Positions 61,368 to 64,000 of a stretch of DNA of 64,000 nt are shown in pieces. A program made the position numbers and the translations under genes. The notes below the pieces were generated by a model. That model saw only the letters and a program-made list of their open reading frames with translations, searched no databases and was not told the origin of the DNA. The DNA is from Alligator mississippiensis. Lineage: Eukaryota; Chordata; Crocodylia; Alligatoridae. The stretch lies in assembly GCF_030867095.1 (NCBI RefSeq), contig NC_081824.1, positions 115,018,162 to 115,082,161 on the forward strand. Reading direction: 5' to 3'. Position 1 is the first letter of the stretch; each line of letters begins with the position of its first letter.

Positions 61368-63776
61368 TTATATAAACATGTAACAAAAAACTGTAAAATA
61401 AATACACATTTGAAAGGGAACCAAATTTAAGGATGCATAGGCAATCTTTGGTCTGGCATTCCCTGAATACTGAACACTTAACTATACAGTCTTAACAACC
61501 TTTTATACCTAGTATTTTGTGTGCAATATTCATGTATAAGATGTTCTGTGATCTACTACCAATCAGAACTTTTTGGCCTCATAGTTAACATCCAAAAAAC
61601 TAGAACTCAGTGTCCTTTTTCTGTGAAGCAAGCTTCTTGCTAAAGAAATACATTTCTTTTTTTAAAGATGGGTGGTTCCCCAGAAAACAACAGAAAATGG
61701 GAAAGACAGTTTTAGTTTGACAAGAAAGATTTAGAAATAAATTCTATTCATGGGTCAGATCATCTGCTCATTTAAATTTGACGTAGCTGCATTCTGATAT
61801 AATACTTCTAAAGTAAAGTTATGGTTATTCATAGTATATCACAAAGCAGTTACTTATTTAAAATGTCTAATTTCTACATGAATTTTAGGACCTTCTCAGA
61901 AAAAGTGATAGCATCTTTGTTTTTCTAAATTTATTCTTCAGCAGTAATTTCCACATTGGATTTGGGATGTGAGGTAGGTGTGCAATGAGGACACCGATTC
62001 TTGTTCCTAGGCTTGCATCTATAGGGACACACAGAGCTGAAATTTTTAACTGTGTGCACACAAGTAAGCATGGGTGTAATAGTGAGCACACATGCTGGTA
62101 GGTCTGTGCATTATTAACTGTATAACTAGCACCAGCTGGGAACTTTTCAGTGAAATAATTTTTTTCATAAGAAAAATGCTGTTTCATTAAAACTGAAACA
62201 CTTCACTAAAATGCATCAATTTTGATGAATCGGTTGACAAAACAGTTTTTATGGCTGGAGTGGATTTTCTAACTTGAGAGCAAGAGAGAGAAAATACTAC
62301 TAAAACCCACAGAGAGAGAATTGCTTTGATCAGGAAAAATAATGTCCCAACAAAATTTTGTTTTGGCAGGAAAAAAGTTTGAAAATTTTTGTTTTTATTT
62401 AATTTTAGAACAAAAACAAAATTTGAAAATGGTCATGAAACAGACTTGCTGTTTTCCAGTTAGTGGCTTGGGTGACTGTATATGTATGAACAAGTCTGTG
62501 TGGAAAAGTGGATACATGAGTGCATATGAATAAGACTCAGCAGAAGCAGAGAAAAGAAGTAGGTGAGAGATCTAAGGACAGTATGTATTGAGAGGGAACA
62601 GATGGATTCTGTGTTCAGTTTTATTCTGGAATTGTTGGACGTGTTTTCTCAGGTGGAATTAATGGACCTGTTCTGGAACCTGTACTCAGGGAATAAGATG
62701 GCAGGTGTTTCACATGGATCTGACTGATAATACTAAGTACTTGTACTGGGTGATTAATAGGGTTTATAAAGAGGAAATTAAAGGGGGTTTCAGTGAGAAG
62801 ACTGACTCATGGGGCAAGTATATGGATTTGTAGTAGGGCTGTAGATCCATTCCCAAGTTTGCTTGATGCCCATCAAAATGTCACTAAGTCTGAATTTTGT
62901 GCACACCAATAGGGAGTGTATCCTCTTAGAACCAGACACAAATGGTAGAAAAAGGAAAGTTTCTGTCTCAGAACTCAATGATTTAGAAAAGCAAAGTATA
63001 CCAAAAAATTATCGTCTTAACACACAGCCCAATTCTTTTGCTTATCAGCTGGGGAAACAGAGGCAAAGAGTCCTACCTAAACGCCAATAAGCTTACTTAA
63101 TTTCTGTATCAGGGTTTGGACACAGGTAGTAGGAACTCAGGATGTCACATTGGCTCTGATCTGAAGCTACTTACCTTGTTCTCCAGAATCTCAGCTTTCG
63201 TTTGAAAAATATGGACCTATCTTTACTTGGAAGTTAATTAGAATCAAGGCAGAGTGTAAATTCAAAGCACAATAGCTTTGAAAGTCAGTTAAGATAAATT
63301 GGAACAAGGCACTCATTTCAGAAAAAGAGAATCCACATCTGGGGTTAACCAGAAATAGATATTGTACAATGTTTTACTGGCTCATTTATGCCTGTTGGGA
63401 ATGAGGAAAAAAATTAATTGGGCATAGGTATACACAGAGCCGTCCCTAGGAGTGTGCAGGGCCCAGGGCATATCAGCCTGTGCAGGGACAAGGGGGATGG
63501 TGAGCGGGACAGGTGGCGAATGGCCAGCACATGGCAGCCGCAGAGAAGCTAGTGGCGTGTGGCGGCCGCGGTGGAGCTTTCAGTGCACAGTGGCCGCAGC
63601 AGGGCCTGTAGGGTCGCCCCAATTCGCCCCCCACCTCAAAGGGAGAGCCCTGGGTATACAAGCAAAATATCTGTAGAGTAAAATAGCCCACAGGCCTTTC
63701 TGCTTTAATTCACCTTTCTGAAGTGTTCTCCACAAGCATATCAGATAAAAAAAGAAATCTAGGTTTCTACACACAG
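58825..63776. other. Part of MOXD1 intron 1
   Basis: AT-rich; no exon of MOXD1 or another gene found. Contains a CA microsatellite at 61335-61365 and a GC-rich hAT-like fragment at 63436-63655 starting AGAGCCGTCCCTAGGAGTGT. Confidence 0.6.
61335..61365. repeat. (AC)n microsatellite
   Basis: Fifteen AC units. A short GTGTGTGTG run lies just before it (61320-61329), so the two can pair. Confidence 0.97.
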
Positions 63777-64000
63777 GCTGTGTCTCCACAGAACACTGAC
63801 CATGCAGGCATTACTGTTCAGTCATTTAGTACTTGTATAAACAAGTACTAAATGACTGTGCAGTAACCTGAATTACTTCGCAGTAGCACTGACCAACACC
63901 TTTTTTGTGATGTTACTGCACAGTAGCCTAATACTACTGCACAGTAGCATCACATCACGTTTTTTGCCACGTGATGCTACTGCACAGTAGTGTCAGCTAT
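63777..64000. mobile_element. Palindrome-rich MITE, cut by the window end
   Basis: Starts GGCTGTGTCTCCACAGAACA. A perfect 18-bp-arm hairpin with a 4-nt loop at 63819-63858 contains AGTACTTGT / ACAAGTACT. Three further TGCACAGTAG words follow. Same family as 27924 and 47127. Confidence 0.7.

Noticed and set aside
58825..64000. Search for MOXD1 exon 1
   Set aside because: No signal peptide, LDSEG-type or DOMON start sequence followed by a donor was found; the exon must lie beyond 64000.
1..64000. tRNA, snRNA and microRNA genes
   Set aside because: No cloverleaf-like or known small-RNA sequence was recognised by eye; a covariance-model scan would be needed to exclude them.

Overview
The window is nuclear DNA from an amniote, most probably a non-avian reptile, and the repeat mix suggests a crocodilian. 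Three things point there: one long multi-exon vertebrate gene whose protein is very close to mammalian MOXD1, CR1 as the only LINE family recognised, and many palindromic MITEs and hAT/Harbinger-like elements. The species cannot be fixed without a search.

Gene content. The one host gene is MOXD1 (DBH-like monooxygenase 1), on the minus strand from 58824 (exon 2) down to a stop codon at 11497-11499. Eleven coding exons were placed by translation, matching GT/AG splice sites and compatible phases. They add up to exactly 525 codons with no stop or frameshift. Exon 1 (signal peptide and first part of the DOMON domain) must lie beyond 64000. Positions 1-11400 are the 3' flank of the gene and hold only repeats. 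No tRNA, rRNA, CRISPR or second host gene was found.

Layout. 1-4735: two decayed CR1 copies with hAT-like foldback elements and a MIR-like SINE. 4736-11400: mostly plain sequence, with a MIR-like SINE, a 167-bp palindrome and a 1.15-kb MITE whose GC-rich core is a 36-bp minisatellite. 11497-34337: nine MOXD1 exons with short to medium introns carrying MITEs, a DIRS-like reverse transcriptase relic and CR1 3' tails. 34338-54764: one 20.4-kb intron with a nest of transposons at 40.1-46.8 kb. 54765-58824: three exons, an 847-bp hAT-like element and an LTR-like block. 58825-64000: part of intron 1, ending inside a palindromic MITE.

The most interesting region is the nest at 40.1-46.8 kb. It holds both halves of a Ty3/gypsy retrotransposon of the Gmr1 type. 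On the plus strand an integrase is followed, not preceded, by the start of reverse transcriptase. On the minus strand lie a SCAN-like Gag, a zinc knuckle and a protease. Matching LTR ends accompany each half in opposite orientation. A hAT transposase relic with a CGGBP1-like N-terminus lies between the LTR and gag of the minus half. The minus half sits between two direct copies of a roughly 400-450 bp sequence. So relics of the two transposon lineages thought to have given rise to the SCAN domain and to CGGBP1 lie about 1 kb apart. All are inactive.
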